From: Pseudomonas fulva 12-X
GTDB taxonomy: Bacteria; Pseudomonadota; Gammaproteobacteria; Pseudomonadales; Pseudomonadaceae
NCBI RefSeq assembly: GCF_000213805.1
Contig: NC_015556.1
Coordinates: 3,921,001 to 3,985,000, forward strand
DNA: 64,000 nucleotides
Direction of reading: 5' to 3'
The notes under the pieces are model-generated. The model ran no database searches and was not told where the DNA came from. It saw only the letters and a list, made by a program, of their open reading frames with translations. The number at the start of each line of letters is the position of its first letter. The first letter of the stretch is position 1. This document shows positions 18,368 through 28,552 of this stretch, in pieces. A program made the translations under genes and the position numbers.

Positions 18368-19011
18368 TGCGTACCCCGGGCCTGGCGGGCCTTGGCAACG
18401 GTGTCGGCCCAGCTGTCGATGACCTTGTCGAGGTCATTGCGATTGTTCTGCATCGACTGGGCGAACTGATCGCGGAACAGCTTGCCGACGTTGATGCCGT
18501 TGATCACTACGTTACGCAGCTTCCAGGTGCCGTCCATCGCGACCATGGTGTACGACAGCGGGTACACGGTGCCCTTGCCGTCGCGAATTTCCATGTTCAC
18601 GGAGGTGCGCTGCGGATCCTGCTTGCCGGAAGCGGGAATCACGCGAATGTCCTGGTTGTTGTACTCCAGCAGCGCGTTGCCATAGAACTGCATCAGGCTG
18701 CGCTTGAAGTTTTCCTGGAAACGGGTCATCTGCTCGGGCGTGGCTTCGCGGGAGTAACGCACGGTCATCACGCTGCGCGAGATGCCGTCGACATCCACCA
18801 CGGGGCCGAGAATCTCGTTGAGCGACTTATAGAAGGCGTCCGGATTCTTGCGGTATTCGTCCTTGTTGGCCTTCAGATCAGCCAGCAGGGTGTCGGTGGT
18901 CTTCTGCACCACTTCGTGAGCAGCAGGCGCCGCCATGGCCAGCAGAGGCAGAGCGGCCAGCAGAGCGACAAGGCTGTTGCGCAGGGTCTTGATCATCATC
19001 GGGTACCTCAT
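18364..19011 (-). CDS. mlaC: Periplasmic phospholipid-binding protein MlaC
   Basis: MlaC (215 residues) shuttles phospholipid between the outer-membrane MlaA and inner-membrane MlaFEDB complexes. A Sec signal peptide spans about residues 1-27, ending AMA-AP. The body is the MlaC/Tol-Tol-Ttg2 fold, with DVDGISRSVM and the VVINGINVGKLFRDQFA region. ATG overlaps the mlaD stop (ATGA); a second Met five codons later is an alternative. In pseudomonads the system is also called Ttg2. Confidence 0.94.
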   Translation of the reverse strand: MRYPMMIKTLRNSLVALLAALPLLAMAAPAAHEVVQKTTDTLLADLKANKDEYRKNPDAFYKSLNEILGPVVDVDGISRSVMTVRYSREATPEQMTRFQENFKRSLMQFYGNALLEYNNQDIRVIPASGKQDPQRTSVNMEIRDGKGTVYPLSYTMVAMDGTWKLRNVVINGINVGKLFRDQFAQSMQNNRNDLDKVIDSWADTVAKARQARGTQ

Positions 19012-19481
19012 TGGCTTTGCTGATCCTTGTTGACCGAATTGAGCAGGAACTTGCCAATCAGGTCTTCAAGTACCAGGGAAGACTGGGTGTCGTGGATGGT
19101 TCCGCCATCGGCCAGCAACTGTTCATCGCCGCCGACGCTGATCCCCACATACTTCTCGCCAAGCAGACCAGCGGTCAGGATCGACGCGGTGGAGTCCACC
19201 GGAAGATTGTCGACAGCGCTGTCGAGTTCCATCGTTACGCGCCCGGTGTAGCTGTCGCGATCCAGATCGATAGCCGTGACGCGGCCGATATTGACGCCCG
19301 CCATGGTCACCTTGGCGCGCACGGTCAGGCCGGCAATATTGTCGAAATAGGCGTATACCTTGTAGGTATCGACGCTGCTACCGGGTGCCAGGCCGCTGAC
19401 GCGCAAAGCCAGCAGCATCAGAGCCAGCAAGCCGGCGAGCAGGAACAGGCCGACACCGATTTCCATCGTGCGGTTTTGCAT
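19008..19481 (-). CDS. mlaD: MCE-domain lipid transport protein MlaD
   Basis: MlaD (157 residues) has one N-terminal transmembrane helix (about 8-27) and one MCE domain (about 38-115), which hexamerises in the periplasm around the MlaE core. The family motif TVRAKVTMAGVNIGRV is clear, and GLLGEKYVGI lies in the pore-loop region. The start at 19481 shares one base with the mlaE stop (TGATG). The longer frame upstream lies within mlaE and is not used. Confidence 0.94.
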   Translation of the reverse strand: MQNRTMEIGVGLFLLAGLLALMLLALRVSGLAPGSSVDTYKVYAYFDNIAGLTVRAKVTMAGVNIGRVTAIDLDRDSYTGRVTMELDSAVDNLPVDSTASILTAGLLGEKYVGISVGGDEQLLADGGTIHDTQSSLVLEDLIGKFLLNSVNKDQQSQ

Positions 19482-20278
19482 CAGAAATCTCCAAACATCA
19501 AAGCGGTCAGAATGAAGTCCAGGCCCAGTACGGCCAGCGAGGCATACACCACGGTGCGCGTGGTCGCACGGCTGATGCCTTCGGAAGTGGCTTCGCAGTC
19601 GTAACCCTGGAACACGGCGATCCAGGTCACCACGAAGGCAAAGACGATGCTTTTGATCACACCATTGAGCACGTCTTCGCGGAAAGAAACGCTGTTCTGC
19701 ATATTGGCCCAGAACGAGCCCTCGTAAACGCCCAGCCAGTCCACGGCGACCATCGCGCCGCCCCAGATGCCGACCACGCTGAAAATCATCGCCAGCAGCG
19801 GCATGGAAATGAAGCCGGCCCACAATCGTGGCGCAACGATGTGCTTGAGCGGGTCGACACCGATCATCGCCAGACTCGACAGCTGCTCTGTGGACTTCAT
19901 GTTGCCGATCTCGGCGGTGAGCGCCGAGCCGGCACGCCCGGCGAACAGCAGCGCGGTCACCACCGGCCCCAGCTCACGCAACAGGGTCAGGGCAACCATC
20001 TGCCCGACCGCCTGCTCGGAGCCGTACTTGGCCAGAATGCTGAAGCCTTGCAGCGACAACACCATGCCGATGAACACGCCCGAGACGATAATGATCGCCA
20101 GCGACAGCACGCCCACCGAATACAGCTGCTTGATCAACAGCTGCAGGCCATTGCCCGAGGTGCCGCGGCCAAACAGCGCACGCAGCAGAAAGATCGTCGA
20201 ACGCCCCAGCGCGGCGACCACATCGATACCCGCACGCCCGAACAGGCGAACGCGTTCGAGTGAAGATGTCCTGCGCAT
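19481..20278 (-). CDS. mlaE: Lipid ABC transporter permease MlaE
   Basis: MlaE (265 residues) is the polytopic permease of the Mla retrograde phospholipid transporter. It has the MlaE family features: [14 protein letters not shown], the [22 protein letters not shown] segment, and five to six hydrophobic helices. Start and stop overlap neighbouring genes by single bases (TGATG at both ends), a tightly coupled operon. Confidence 0.95.
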   Translation of the reverse strand: MRRTSSLERVRLFGRAGIDVVAALGRSTIFLLRALFGRGTSGNGLQLLIKQLYSVGVLSLAIIIVSGVFIGMVLSLQGFSILAKYGSEQAVGQMVALTLLRELGPVVTALLFAGRAGSALTAEIGNMKSTEQLSSLAMIGVDPLKHIVAPRLWAGFISMPLLAMIFSVVGIWGGAMVAVDWLGVYEGSFWANMQNSVSFREDVLNGVIKSIVFAFVVTWIAVFQGYDCEATSEGISRATTRTVVYASLAVLGLDFILTALMFGDF

Positions 20279-21087
20279 CAGCGCCCTCCCAGTAGATCGT
20301 CGTGGTAATTCGGCGCTTGGAAATGGAAGGGAACCGGACCATCCGGCGTTCCCTGCATGAATTGACGCACCCGCGGATTATCCGAGTCACGCAGCTCGGC
20401 CGGCGTTCCCTGGCCCAGCACCTGGCTGTCACCGACCACATAGATGTAGTCGGCGATACTGGCCGTCTCGGCCAGGTCGTGGGAAACCACGATGCTGGTG
20501 ATGCCCAGCGCATCGTTGAGCAGACGAATCAGCCGAACCAGCACGCCCATGGCGATCGGGTCCTGGCCAACGAACGGCTCGTCATACATGAGGATCTGCG
20601 GATCCAGCGCGATGGCTCGCGCCAGCGCCACGCGACGCTTCATGCCACCGGACAGCTCATCAGGCATCAGCTCGATGGCGCCACGCAAGCCGACGGCCTG
20701 CAGCTTCATCAGAACAATGTCACGAATCATTTCTTCGGGCAGTTGGGTGTGCACCCGCAGCGGAAAGGCCACGTTCTCGAACACATCGAGATCGGTGAAC
20801 AGCGCACCGCTCTGGAACAGCACGCCCATCTGCTTGCGCATGTCGAACAGTTCACTGCGCGACAGGTCCGGCAGGTTCAGGCCATTGACGTGGATCTCGC
20901 CGGCGCTGGGGCGCAGCTCGGCGGCGATCAGGCGCAGCAAAGTGGTCTTGCCGCAGCCGGACGGGCCCATGATCCCGGTGACCTTGCCCCGCGGGATACA
21001 GATATCGACGTTCTTGAAGATGTGTCGCTCGCCGCGCTGAAAACTTACGTTCTTAAGCTCGACCGCGTACTGATTTTCCGCGCTCAT
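20278..21087 (-). CDS. mlaF: Lipid ABC transporter ATP-binding protein MlaF
   Basis: MlaF (269 residues) is the ATPase of the Mla complex. Walker A is GPSGCGKT (41-48), the signature is [14 protein letters not shown] and Walker B is ILMYDEPF. It is the first gene of mlaFEDCB. ATG 21087 is preferred over the longer frame because GGAG sits just upstream and the sequence from there matches the family start. A good sigma-70 promoter lies about 85 nt upstream, divergent from kdsD. Confidence 0.95.
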   Translation of the reverse strand: MSAENQYAVELKNVSFQRGERHIFKNVDICIPRGKVTGIMGPSGCGKTTLLRLIAAELRPSAGEIHVNGLNLPDLSRSELFDMRKQMGVLFQSGALFTDLDVFENVAFPLRVHTQLPEEMIRDIVLMKLQAVGLRGAIELMPDELSGGMKRRVALARAIALDPQILMYDEPFVGQDPIAMGVLVRLIRLLNDALGITSIVVSHDLAETASIADYIYVVGDSQVLGQGTPAELRDSDNPRVRQFMQGTPDGPVPFHFQAPNYHDDLLGGR

Positions 21088-21173
21088 CGGAACTCCATTG
21101 CGTACTGCCTTCCTAATCAGACGCCCGGGATCGGGACAAGGGCACTCCATTCGCCCTCTCAAAACGGCTGCGG

Positions 21174-21202
21174 ACTATAGCACTTGCCCATTTGGCCGCC
21201 AA
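21174..21202 (-). promoter_or_regulatory. Sigma-70 promoter of the mla operon
   Basis: On the minus strand TTGGCG (21202-21197), exactly 17 nt, then TATAGT (21179-21174). Transcription would begin about 80 nt before the mlaF start. Confidence 0.6.
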
Positions 21203-21289
21203 AGCCGAGCAATGCCGGTGTTCAGGGTTGTGACAGCTTTGCCATTAATAGGCTGGCGCATGAATGATGAGTCGCCAGGGCTTTCCCGC

Positions 21290-21295
21290 TATAAT
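21290..21295 (+). promoter_or_regulatory. Candidate -10 of the kdsD-lpt operon
   Basis: A perfect TATAAT 34 nt before the kdsD start, with no convincing -35 hexamer 17 nt upstream. Confidence 0.4.
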
Positions 21296-21329
21296 CCCCG
21301 TCTTTTTCGTCGAGCAGTCCAAGCCGAGC

Positions 21330-22304
21330 ATGAACCAGACCCGCGACCTGATTGATTCCGCACAGCGCACCATTCGCCTCGAGATAGAGGCAGTTCAGGA
21401 GCTGCTGCCTCGTATCGACGCCAATTTCGTCAAGGCCTGCGAGCTGATTCTGGCCAGCAAGGGCCGCGTGGTCGTGGTGGGCATGGGCAAGTCCGGGCAT
21501 ATCGGCAACAAGATCGCCGCGACGCTGGCGAGCACCGGCACCACCGCCTTTTTCGTGCACCCGGCCGAGGCCAGCCACGGCGACATGGGCATGATCACCC
21601 GCGATGACGTGGTGCTGGCTCTGTCCAACTCGGGTTCCACCGCGGAAATTGTCACCCTGTTGCCATTGATCAAGCGCCTCGGCATCACCCTGATCAGCAT
21701 GACCGGCAACCCCGAGTCGCCGCTGTCCAAGGCCGCCGAAGTCAACCTCGACACCCGCGTCGCCAAGGAAGCCTGCCCGCTCAACCTGGCGCCAACTTCC
21801 TCGACCACTGCCGCCCTGGTACTGGGCGACGCCCTGGCCATCGCCCTGCTCGAAGCCCGCGGTTTCACCGCCGAAGACTTCGCCTTCTCGCACCCGGGTG
21901 GCGCCCTGGGCCGCCGCCTGTTGCTCAAGGTGGAGAACGTCATGCATGCCGGCGACAGCCTGCCTCAGGTCAAGCGCGGCACCAGCCTGCGCGAAGCCCT
22001 GCTGGAGATGACCCAGAAAGGTTTGGGCATGACCGCCGTTCTGGAAAACGACGGCCGCCTGGCCGGCATCTTCACCGACGGCGACCTGCGCCGAGCGCTG
22101 GACAAAGGCATCGACGTGCGTGACGCACGCATCGACGAAGTCATGACCCCCCACGGCAAGACCGCAAGGGCTGACATGCTGGCCGCCGAAGCCCTGAAGA
22201 TCATGGAAGACAACAAGATCAGCGCGCTGGTGGTGATCGACGCAGAGGGCTTTCCGATTGGCGCCTTCAACCTGGGCGATCTGCTGCGCGCGGGGGTCAT
22301 GTGA
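21330..22304 (+). CDS. kdsD: Arabinose-5-phosphate isomerase
   Basis: KdsD (324 residues) isomerises ribulose 5-phosphate to arabinose 5-phosphate, the first step to KDO for LPS. An N-terminal SIS domain (about 40-190; GMGKSGHIGNKIAATLAST and SNSGSTAEI) is followed by a tandem CBS pair (about 205-324). ATG 21330 gives the family-typical beginning (MNQTRDLIDSAQRTIRLE). Earlier starts lie over the probable -10. It overlaps kdsC by one base (TGATG). Confidence 0.94.
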   Translation: MNQTRDLIDSAQRTIRLEIEAVQELLPRIDANFVKACELILASKGRVVVVGMGKSGHIGNKIAATLASTGTTAFFVHPAEASHGDMGMITRDDVVLALSNSGSTAEIVTLLPLIKRLGITLISMTGNPESPLSKAAEVNLDTRVAKEACPLNLAPTSSTTAALVLGDALAIALLEARGFTAEDFAFSHPGGALGRRLLLKVENVMHAGDSLPQVKRGTSLREALLEMTQKGLGMTAVLENDGRLAGIFTDGDLRRALDKGIDVRDARIDEVMTPHGKTARADMLAAEALKIMEDNKISALVVIDAEGFPIGAFNLGDLLRAGVM

Positions 22305-22825
22305 TGAACGACCTGCTGAAGCGCACCCAGGCCATCAAACTGGCGATCTTCGATGTCGACGGCGTACTGACCGACGGCAAGCTGTACTTTCTGGTCGATG
22401 GCAGCGAGTTCAAGACCTTCAACACGCTCGACGGCCAGGGCATCAAGATGCTCATCAACTCTGGCGTGCGCACCGCCATCATCAGCGGCCGCAAGACCCC
22501 AGTGGTCGAGCGCCGCGCGCAGAACCTCGGCATCCAGCACCTGTACCAGGGCCGCGAGGACAAGCTCGACGTCCTCGACGAGCTGCTCGCCGAACTGGGC
22601 CTGAGCTACGAGCAGGTCGCCTACCTGGGCGATGATCTGCCGGACCTGCCAGTAATTCGCCGTGTCGGCCTGGGCATGGCCGTGGCCAGCGCTAATGAGT
22701 TCGTCCGCGAGCATGCCCATGGCGTGACCCGTGCACGAGGCGGCGAGGGCGCTGCCCGTGAATTCTGTGAACTGATCATGCGCGGACAGGGCACGCTCGA
22801 CGCCGCCCAGTCCGCCTACCTCTAG
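22304..22825 (+). CDS. kdsC: KDO-8-phosphate phosphatase
   Basis: KdsC (173 residues) removes phosphate from KDO-8-phosphate. It is a cap-less HAD phosphatase: nucleophile and acid/base DVD at 17-19 (FDVDGVLTDG), ISGR near residue 62, and the LGDDLPDLPVI metal-binding loop. Small HADs of this kind form tetramers. The start overlaps the kdsD stop by one base. Confidence 0.95.
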   Translation: MNDLLKRTQAIKLAIFDVDGVLTDGKLYFLVDGSEFKTFNTLDGQGIKMLINSGVRTAIISGRKTPVVERRAQNLGIQHLYQGREDKLDVLDELLAELGLSYEQVAYLGDDLPDLPVIRRVGLGMAVASANEFVREHAHGVTRARGGEGAAREFCELIMRGQGTLDAAQSAYL

Positions 22826-22834
22826 GGCCTGCCG

Positions 22835-23404
22835 ATGCTGCGCAAATACCTCACTCCCGTTCTGCTGACCTTCGGCGCTCTGCTGGTGGTCGCGGCCGGT
22901 TACTGGAACATCAACCCGGACAGCTTTTCCGGCACGCCGCAGCACACCGGGCCGGAAAATCCGATCGATTTCTATGCGGTCAATGCGCGCAGCATTCAGT
23001 ACCTGCCTGACGGCCGGGTACAGAACGACATGACCAGCGAAAAGCTCGAACATGTACAGAGCACCGACACCACCCTGCTGACCGAGCCGCGCATGAACCT
23101 GTTCCGCGGCACCGAGCTGCCCTGGAAGGTACGCAGCGCCCGTGGCGAAGTCGGCCCAGACGGCAACCAGGTCGAGCTGATCGACCAGGTGCGCGTCGAG
23201 CGCACCGACGAAAAGGGCCGCCCCACTATACTCACCACCAGCCGCCTGACCGTATTCCCACAGAAGGAATATGCGCAGACCCAGCAAGCCGTTAGAATCG
23301 ACGCGGCCAATGGGGTGACCACGGCACAAGGAATGAAAGCGTACTTGAATGACGGCAGGATGATCCTGCAGTCCAACGTAAGAGGCCAGCATGAGGTTCG
23401 TTAA
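22835..23404 (+). CDS. lptC: LPS export protein LptC
   Basis: LptC (189 residues) is the bitopic inner-membrane component that passes LPS from LptB2FG to the periplasmic bridge. It has one N-terminal transmembrane helix (about 7-24), then a beta-jellyroll domain. It lies 9 nt after kdsC and overlaps lptA by 14 nt, as in other gammaproteobacteria. Confidence 0.93.
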   Translation: MLRKYLTPVLLTFGALLVVAAGYWNINPDSFSGTPQHTGPENPIDFYAVNARSIQYLPDGRVQNDMTSEKLEHVQSTDTTLLTEPRMNLFRGTELPWKVRSARGEVGPDGNQVELIDQVRVERTDEKGRPTILTTSRLTVFPQKEYAQTQQAVRIDAANGVTTAQGMKAYLNDGRMILQSNVRGQHEVR

Positions 23405-23939
23405 AACCCTCCCCCTACTTCTCAGCCTCGGCGCCACGCTTGGAAGCGCATGCGCCTGGGCTCTGCCGAGTGACCGCGATCAACCGATCCGCGTGCAGGC
23501 CGACAGCGCTGAACTGGACGACAAACAAGGCGTAGCGGTGTACCGCGGCGACGTGGTCATCACCCAGGGCACCATGAAGATCACCGGCGACACCGTGACC
23601 ATCACCCAGAATGCACAGGGTGACGTCGACGTGTTCACCTCGGTGGGCAAACCGGCCTATTACGAGCAGAAGCCGGCGGTCGACAAGCAGATCGTCAAGG
23701 CCTACGGCCTGACCATCCAGTACTTCGCCGCCAACGAGCGCATCGTGCTGATCGACCAGGCCAAGGTCGTGCAGGAAGGCAACACCTTCGAAGGCGAAAA
23801 GATCGTCTATGACACGCGCCGCCAGATCGTCAACGCCGGCCGCGCCACCGGCACCAACGTGTCGAGCCCGCGCCCACGCATCGACATGGTGATTCAGCCG
23901 CAGAAGAAGGCAGCCCCGGCTGCCGAGCAGGGCCAATAA
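23391..23939 (+). CDS. lptA: Periplasmic LPS bridge protein LptA
   Basis: LptA (LptH in P. aeruginosa; 182 residues) forms the periplasmic beta-jellyroll bridge for LPS. A signal peptide ends at ACAWA-LP (about residue 25). The OstA-like core has [21 protein letters not shown] followed by repeating beta strands. The start lies inside the lptC 3' end with AGAGG upstream. Confidence 0.94.
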   Translation: MRFVKTLPLLLSLGATLGSACAWALPSDRDQPIRVQADSAELDDKQGVAVYRGDVVITQGTMKITGDTVTITQNAQGDVDVFTSVGKPAYYEQKPAVDKQIVKAYGLTIQYFAANERIVLIDQAKVVQEGNTFEGEKIVYDTRRQIVNAGRATGTNVSSPRPRIDMVIQPQKKAAPAAEQGQ

Positions 23940-23941
23940 CC

Positions 23942-24667
<726 letters not shown>

Positions 24668-24695
24668 CGGACAGCTCCTCATGATCCTTTGCAAA

Positions 24696-24734
24696 GGCCC
24701 GTTACCAGCGCGGCAACGAAATGGTAACAGGGCC
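24696..24734 (+). repeat. Imperfect hairpin between lptB and rpoN
   Basis: GGCCCGTTACCA (24696-24707) pairs with TGGTAACAGGGCC (24722-24734), with one bulged base. No T-run follows, so it may only weaken readthrough. Confidence 0.5.
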
Positions 24735-24759
24735 TAGGCAAAGCGTTCGGACTCAGGCA

Positions 24760-24765
24760 TATAAT
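24760..24765 (+). promoter_or_regulatory. Candidate -10 element of rpoN
   Basis: A perfect TATAAT 65 nt before the rpoN start. The -35 position reads GGCAAA, a weak match. Confidence 0.45.
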
Positions 24766-24830
24766 TTGCTTCCTAGTGGCGCTTCGTCGCCCTGTCGTGG
24801 ATTACGTACAGACGCCGGATAAGGTCTGCA

Positions 24831-26339
24831 ATGAAACCATCGCTAGTCCTGAAAATGGGCCAGCAGCTGACGATGACACCGCAGCTGCAACAAGCCATTC
24901 GCCTGCTCCAACTGTCGACTCTGGACCTGCAACAGGAAATCCAGGAGGCATTGGAGTCCAACCCGATGCTGGAGCGTCAGGAAGAAGGCGAAGACTTCGA
25001 CAATTCCGACCCGATGGCCGATGGCGCCGAAAGCGCCATCTCGCCCGCCGCCCAGGAAGAGACCTTTCAGGAGTCGAGCTTCCAGGAAAGCCCGCAAACC
25101 GTCGACAACCTGGAAGACGGCGAATGGGGCGAGCGTATTCCCAACGAGTTGCCGGTCGACACCGCCTGGGAAGACATCTACCAGACCAGCGCCAGCAGCC
25201 TGCCCAGCAACGACGATGACGAATGGGATTTCACCACCCGCACGTCGTCGGGCGAAAGCCTGCAGAGCCACATGCTCTGGCAACTCAACCTGGCGCCGAT
25301 GTCCGACAAGGACCGCCTGATCGCCGTGACGATCATCGACTGCATCAACGACCAGGGCTATCTGGAAGAAACCCTTGAGGAAATCGTCGAATCCTTCGAT
25401 CCGGAACTGGACGTCGAGCTGGATGAAGTCGAAGCCGTGCTGCGCCGCATCCAGCAGTTCGAGCCCTCGGGAATCGGTGCGCGGGATCTGCGCGAATGCC
25501 TGCTCCTGCAATTGCGCCAGCTGCCCGCCTCCACGCCCTGGCTCAAGGAAGCGCAGCGCCTGACCAGCGACTATCTGGACCTGCTCGGCAACCGTGACTA
25601 CAGCCAGCTGATGCGCCGCATGAAGCTCAAGGAAGACGAGCTGCGCCCGGTCATCGAGCTGATCCAGAGCCTCAACCCTCGCCCGGGCTCGCAGATCGAA
25701 TCCAGCGAACCGGAATACGTGGTGCCGGACGTGATTGTGCGCAAGCACAATGATCGCTGGCTGGTCGAGCTCAATCAGGAAGCCATGCCGCGTCTGCGCG
25801 TCAACGCCCAGTACGCCGGCTTCGTGAAGCGCGCCGATTCCAGCGCCGACAACACCTTCATGCGCAACCAGCTGCAGGAAGCACGCTGGTTCATCAAGAG
25901 CCTGCAGAGCCGCAACGAAACCCTGATGAAGGTCGCCACGCAGATCGTCGAACACCAGCGCGGTTTCCTCGACTACGGCGACGAGGCCATGAAGCCTCTG
26001 GTACTGCACGATATCGCCGAGGCGGTGGGCATGCACGAGTCGACCATTTCCCGCGTCACCACCCAGAAATACATGCATACCCCGCGTGGCATTTACGAGC
26101 TGAAATACTTCTTCTCCAGCCACGTCAGCACCTCCGAAGGCGGCGAATGTTCGTCGACCGCTATCCGCGCGATCATCAAAAAACTGGTCGCAGCGGAAAA
26201 TGCGAAAAAGCCATTGAGCGACAGCAAGATCGCTGGTTTACTGGAAGCACAGGGCATTCAAGTGGCGCGCCGCACAGTCGCCAAGTACCGTGAATCGCTC
26301 GGTATAGCGCCTTCGAGCGAACGCAAGCGACTGATGTAA
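24831..26339 (+). CDS. rpoN: RNA polymerase sigma-54 factor
   Basis: RpoN (502 residues) directs RNA polymerase to -24/-12 promoters that need an AAA+ activator. Region I is glutamine-rich at the N terminus ([19 protein letters not shown]), region II is acidic (about 50-120), and the C-terminal RpoN box [10 protein letters not shown] occupies 479-488. Downstream hpf, ptsN, rapZ and npr form the usual rpoN cluster tied to nitrogen and the PTS-Ntr system. Confidence 0.98.
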   Translation: MKPSLVLKMGQQLTMTPQLQQAIRLLQLSTLDLQQEIQEALESNPMLERQEEGEDFDNSDPMADGAESAISPAAQEETFQESSFQESPQTVDNLEDGEWGERIPNELPVDTAWEDIYQTSASSLPSNDDDEWDFTTRTSSGESLQSHMLWQLNLAPMSDKDRLIAVTIIDCINDQGYLEETLEEIVESFDPELDVELDEVEAVLRRIQQFEPSGIGARDLRECLLLQLRQLPASTPWLKEAQRLTSDYLDLLGNRDYSQLMRRMKLKEDELRPVIELIQSLNPRPGSQIESSEPEYVVPDVIVRKHNDRWLVELNQEAMPRLRVNAQYAGFVKRADSSADNTFMRNQLQEARWFIKSLQSRNETLMKVATQIVEHQRGFLDYGDEAMKPLVLHDIAEAVGMHESTISRVTTQKYMHTPRGIYELKYFFSSHVSTSEGGECSSTAIRAIIKKLVAAENAKKPLSDSKIAGLLEAQGIQVARRTVAKYRESLGIAPSSERKRLM

Positions 26340-26373
26340 GGGAGCCCTTGTAGCAACGCCCCAGTGTTCCTGC

Positions 26374-26393
26374 GGCAGGCTGCCAAGCCTGCC
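26374..26393 (+). repeat. Hairpin between rpoN and hpf
   Basis: Perfect 8-bp stem GGCAGGCT / AGCCTGCC with a GCCA loop. There is no T-run, so a processing or stability role is more likely than termination. Confidence 0.4.
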
Positions 26394-26422
26394 ACTCACA
26401 CACGGCAACAAGGAGAAGCGGT

Positions 26423-26731
26423 ATGCAAGTCAACATCAGTGGACACCAGCTGGATGTGACAGACGCACTACGCAGCTACATCGAAGAGAAGCTCGAGCGC
26501 CTCGAGCGGCACTTCGACAAGATCACCAATGTGCAGGTCATTCTGGAGGTCGAGAAACTCAAGCAGAAAGTCGAAGCCACCTTGCACATCGCAGGAGGCG
26601 AAGTGGTGGCCAATGCCGAGCACGACGACATGTACGCAGCCATCGATCTACTCACCGACAAACTCGATCGCCAACTTATCAAGCACAAGGAAAAACAGCT
26701 CGATCGCCAGCAGGGCGCAATGGCCCGCTGA
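26423..26731 (+). CDS. hpf: Ribosome hibernation promoting factor, short form
   Basis: HPF (102 residues) binds the 30S decoding region during starvation. It has the single S30AE domain, with IEEKLERLERHFDKITNVQVIL and HDDMYAAIDLLTDKLDRQL. There is no C-terminal dimerisation domain, so this is the short form that cooperates with RMF. AGGAG sits 8 nt before the start. Confidence 0.95.
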   Translation: MQVNISGHQLDVTDALRSYIEEKLERLERHFDKITNVQVILEVEKLKQKVEATLHIAGGEVVANAEHDDMYAAIDLLTDKLDRQLIKHKEKQLDRQQGAMAR

Positions 26732-26746
26732 GTTCGTCCTTCTCCT

Positions 26747-27211
26747 ATGATCCGACTTGAAACCATCCTGACCCCCGGCCGTTCCCTGGTGAACGTGCCG
26801 GGCGGCAGCAAGAAGCGTGTCCTCGAACAGATAGCCAGCGTGATCGCGCGTGATTTGCCCGACCTCGATGGCCAGACCATCTATGAAAGCCTGATTGCCC
26901 GCGAGAAGCTGGGCTCTACCGGCTTCGGCAACGGCATCGCCATTCCCCATTGCCGCCTGCCCGGCTGCAGTACACCGATCAGCGCGCTGCTCAAGCTGAG
27001 CACTGCCGTCGACTTCGACGCCATCGACGGTGCACCTGTCGACCTACTCTTCGTGCTGTTGGTACCCGAAGCGGCCACCGACGAGCATCTCGAACTGCTG
27101 CGCCAGATCGCCAGCATGTTCGATCGTGAGGAAGTCCGCGAACGGCTTCGCCAAGCTCAAGACAGCGAAGCCCTGTACCAGACCGTCGTGAACGTCCAGA
27201 ACGGCCAATAG
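26747..27211 (+). CDS. ptsN: PTS-Ntr EIIA component
   Basis: PtsN (EIIA-Ntr, 154 residues) is the terminal phosphoacceptor of the nitrogen PTS and regulates potassium and carbon or nitrogen functions by protein contact. The phosphorylated histidine is H68 in GNGIAIPHCRLPG. It lies 15 nt after hpf. Confidence 0.95.
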   Translation: MIRLETILTPGRSLVNVPGGSKKRVLEQIASVIARDLPDLDGQTIYESLIAREKLGSTGFGNGIAIPHCRLPGCSTPISALLKLSTAVDFDAIDGAPVDLLFVLLVPEAATDEHLELLRQIASMFDREEVRERLRQAQDSEALYQTVVNVQNGQ

Positions 27212-27227
27212 CCTGCGGGGTTAACCC

Positions 27228-28085
27228 ATGCGCCTGATCATCGTCAGCGGTCGTTCCGGCTCGGGCAAGAGCACGGCGCTCGATGTACTCGAAGACAATG
27301 GGTTCTATTGCATCGACAACCTGCCGGCTGGGCTGCTGCCCGAGCTGGCGGAGCGCGCACTGCCCCATTCCGAATTGCTGCACCCGCAGGTGGCGGTGTC
27401 CATCGATGCGCGCAATCTGCCCAGCCAGCTCAGGCGCTTCGGTGAGCTGCTCGACGAAGTCCGCTCGCGCAACATCCAGTGCGACGTGCTGTATCTCGAT
27501 GCCAGCGAGGAAACTCTGCTCAAGCGCTTTTCGGAGACGCGCCGCCGCCATCCGCTGACCAATGATCAGCGCTCCCTGGCCGAAGCCATGGTGGCCGAGG
27601 TCAAGCTGCTCAGCCCAATCATCGACCGGGCCGATCTGAAGATCGACACCACTCACCTGAACCTGTACCAGCTGCGCGATACGCTCAAGCTGCGCCTGCT
27701 CAACCAGTCAGAGCCAGGCACCGCGTACCTGATCGAATCGTTCGGTTTCAAGCGCGGCATGCCGGTGGACGCCGATCTGGTGTTCGACGTGCGCTGCCTG
27801 CCCAACCCCTACTGGAAGCCCGAGCTGCGTGATTTCACCGGCCTGGAGCAGCCCGTGGAGGAATATCTGTCGGCCCAGGCGGACGTCGAGGAGATGTACC
27901 AGGACATCTACACCTACCTGCACAAATGGCTACCGCGTTTTGCCGCCAGCAATCGCTCCTACGTGACCGTGGGTATCGGCTGCACGGGTGGCCATCACCG
28001 CTCCGTCTATCTGGCCAATCGCCTGGGCCAGGCCCTAAAGCCGCTGCTGAAGAACGTTCAGATTCGCCACCGCGACCTCAGTTAA
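27228..28085 (+). CDS. rapZ: RNase adapter protein RapZ
   Basis: RapZ (285 residues) has an N-terminal Walker [10 protein letters not shown] (8-16), and a C-terminal RNA-binding domain with the conserved [16 protein letters not shown] motif. In enterobacteria it guides RNase E to the GlmZ small RNA and so tunes amino-sugar synthesis. Its role in Pseudomonas is less clear. It lies between ptsN and npr. Confidence 0.94.
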   Translation: MRLIIVSGRSGSGKSTALDVLEDNGFYCIDNLPAGLLPELAERALPHSELLHPQVAVSIDARNLPSQLRRFGELLDEVRSRNIQCDVLYLDASEETLLKRFSETRRRHPLTNDQRSLAEAMVAEVKLLSPIIDRADLKIDTTHLNLYQLRDTLKLRLLNQSEPGTAYLIESFGFKRGMPVDADLVFDVRCLPNPYWKPELRDFTGLEQPVEEYLSAQADVEEMYQDIYTYLHKWLPRFAASNRSYVTVGIGCTGGHHRSVYLANRLGQALKPLLKNVQIRHRDLS

Positions 28086-28097
28086 GGAATTGCCGCG

Positions 28098-28370
28098 ATG
28101 CCCGCCCGTGAAATCACCATCATCAACAAGCTAGGCCTGCACGCCCGGGCAGCTGCCAAGTTCGTCGGCGTCGCGGGGCGCTTTCCGTGCCAGATCAAGA
28201 TTGGTCGTAGCGCCGAAGCGATGGTCGACGGCAAGAGCATCATGGCGGTGATGATGTTGGCCGCTGGCAAGGGCACCAATGTGCACCTGCTGACCGAGGG
28301 CGAGCGGGAAGACGAGGCGATGCAGGCGCTGGTCGATCTGATCAACAATTACTTCGACGAAGGCGAGTAA
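28098..28370 (+). CDS. npr: PTS-Ntr phosphocarrier protein NPr
   Basis: NPr (ptsO, 90 residues) is the HPr-like phosphocarrier between EI-Ntr and PtsN. Phosphoacceptor H15 is in KLGLHARAAAKF, and the serine-46-equivalent region reads DGKSIMAVMML. It starts 12 nt after rapZ and is the last gene of the cluster. Confidence 0.95.
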   Translation: MPAREITIINKLGLHARAAAKFVGVAGRFPCQIKIGRSAEAMVDGKSIMAVMMLAAGKGTNVHLLTEGEREDEAMQALVDLINNYFDEGE

Positions 28371-28395
28371 CCACCTCGCCCCTCGCCGCGGGCGC

Positions 28396-28530
28396 TCAGA
28401 AGAACCAGGCCGTGGCGCCGTCGAGGATCTTGACGGCGATGATCAGCCCGCCTGCAAACACCAGCATGAAGCCCAGTGCATAACGCAGCGAGCGGCGGTT
28501 GGCCACGATCAGCTCATGCAATGGGCTCAT
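28396..28530 (-). CDS. Small single-pass membrane peptide, 44 residues
   Basis: An ATG preceded by GGAGAG at good spacing opens a 44-codon frame. A basic N-terminal stretch (ANRRSLRY) leads into one strong transmembrane helix (about residues 17-33; GFMLVFAGGLIIAVKIL) and a short aromatic tail. The charge pattern suggests the N terminus stays in the cytoplasm. It begins 22 nt after the sodA stop on the same strand and is probably the last gene of the fagA-fumC-orfX-sodA operon. No family is known to me. Confidence 0.65.
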   Translation of the reverse strand: MSPLHELIVANRRSLRYALGFMLVFAGGLIIAVKILDGATAWFF

Positions 28531-28552
28531 GCAATACTCTCCAAGCGCTGGA

